The notes beneath the pieces are model-generated. The model made no database searches, was not told where the DNA came from, and saw only the letters and a list, made by a program, of their open reading frames with translations. A program made the position numbers and the translations under genes. 7,041 nucleotides of DNA from Rikenellaceae bacterium (GTDB taxonomy: Bacteria > Bacteroidota > Bacteroidia > Bacteroidales > UBA932). Shown here in pieces: positions 6,992 through 7,041 of the stretch. Position 1 is the stretch's first letter; each line of letters begins with the position of its first letter. The stretch is taken from assembly GCA_900769145.1 (NCBI GenBank), contig CAAGFN010000007.1, forward strand, positions 1-7,041, in the 5' to 3' direction.

Positions 6992-6999
6992 TAACTTCG
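6992..6999 (+). promoter_or_regulatory. -7 box of a promoter for the gene beyond the window
   Basis: TAACTTCG matches TAnnTTTG at all but one position and sits in the context GTAACTTCGCAAC, parallel to GTAACTTTGTAAG in module A. Only 42 bp remain to the window edge, with no usable start: the single ATG at 7016 is followed at once by TAA. Confidence 0.5.
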
Positions 7000-7041
7000 C
7001 AACATCGGATCCGTTATGTAAAATTCAATAATCAGTACCTA

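Larger units (their letters stand above)
6889..7003 (+). promoter_or_regulatory. Downstream regulatory module B, matching module A
   Basis: The region 6847-7041 has no coding frame. It holds TGTTAAGATTGCAAAA at 6889-6904 and again at 6952-6967 (63 bp apart), ATTCAAT at 6929-6935, and TAACTTCG at 6992-6999. Compared with module A, the second box begins 40 bp before the -7 box in both. Over the 24 bases from each second box (5087 and 6952), 21 are identical. It is best read as the promoter of a gene that starts after the window end. By analogy with module A, its start codon would lie near 7053. The interval 6847-6888 shows nothing clear. Confidence 0.6.

Overview
The window looks like a chromosomal segment from a member of the order Bacteroidales. 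The support is two tandem family-92 glycoside hydrolases, no Shine-Dalgarno sequences before the starts, promoter -7 boxes of the Bacteroidetes type (TAnnTTTG), and a membrane regulator that joins TPR-like helices to a LuxR-like helix-turn-helix. I cannot name a genus.

Layout: (1) 1-1197, the C-terminal half of a GH92 alpha-mannosidase cut by the window edge. (2) 1211-4222, a complete secreted 1003-residue protein that fuses a second GH92 module to a C-terminal zinc-peptidase-like domain of the BSP (basic secretory protein) family. It lies 13 bp downstream and is probably in the same operon. (3) 4212-4913, minus strand, a monofunctional peptidoglycan glycosyltransferase (mtgA), convergent with the GH92 operon and overlapping its end by 11 bp. 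(4) 4914-5187, a divergent regulatory region with a promoter for mtgA and a motif-rich promoter region for the next gene. (5) 5188-6846, a membrane-anchored TPR / transmembrane / HTH regulator. (6) 6847-7041, non-coding DNA that repeats the organisation of the region upstream of the regulator and seems to be the promoter and leader of a gene starting just beyond the window.

The GH92 pair probably removes alpha-mannose from host N-glycans or yeast-type mannan. The peptidase-like domain suggests a glycoprotein substrate, with demannosylation and proteolysis on one polypeptide. MtgA is a housekeeping cell-wall enzyme with no evident link to this.

The points most worth a second look are the GH92-BSP fusion and the pair of matching non-coding modules (5023-5138 and 6889-7003). 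Each module carries two TGTTWAGATT boxes 63-64 bp apart, with a -7 box at exactly the same distance from the second box. This suggests either a tandem family of paralogous regulators or a shared operator through which the regulator controls itself and its neighbour.
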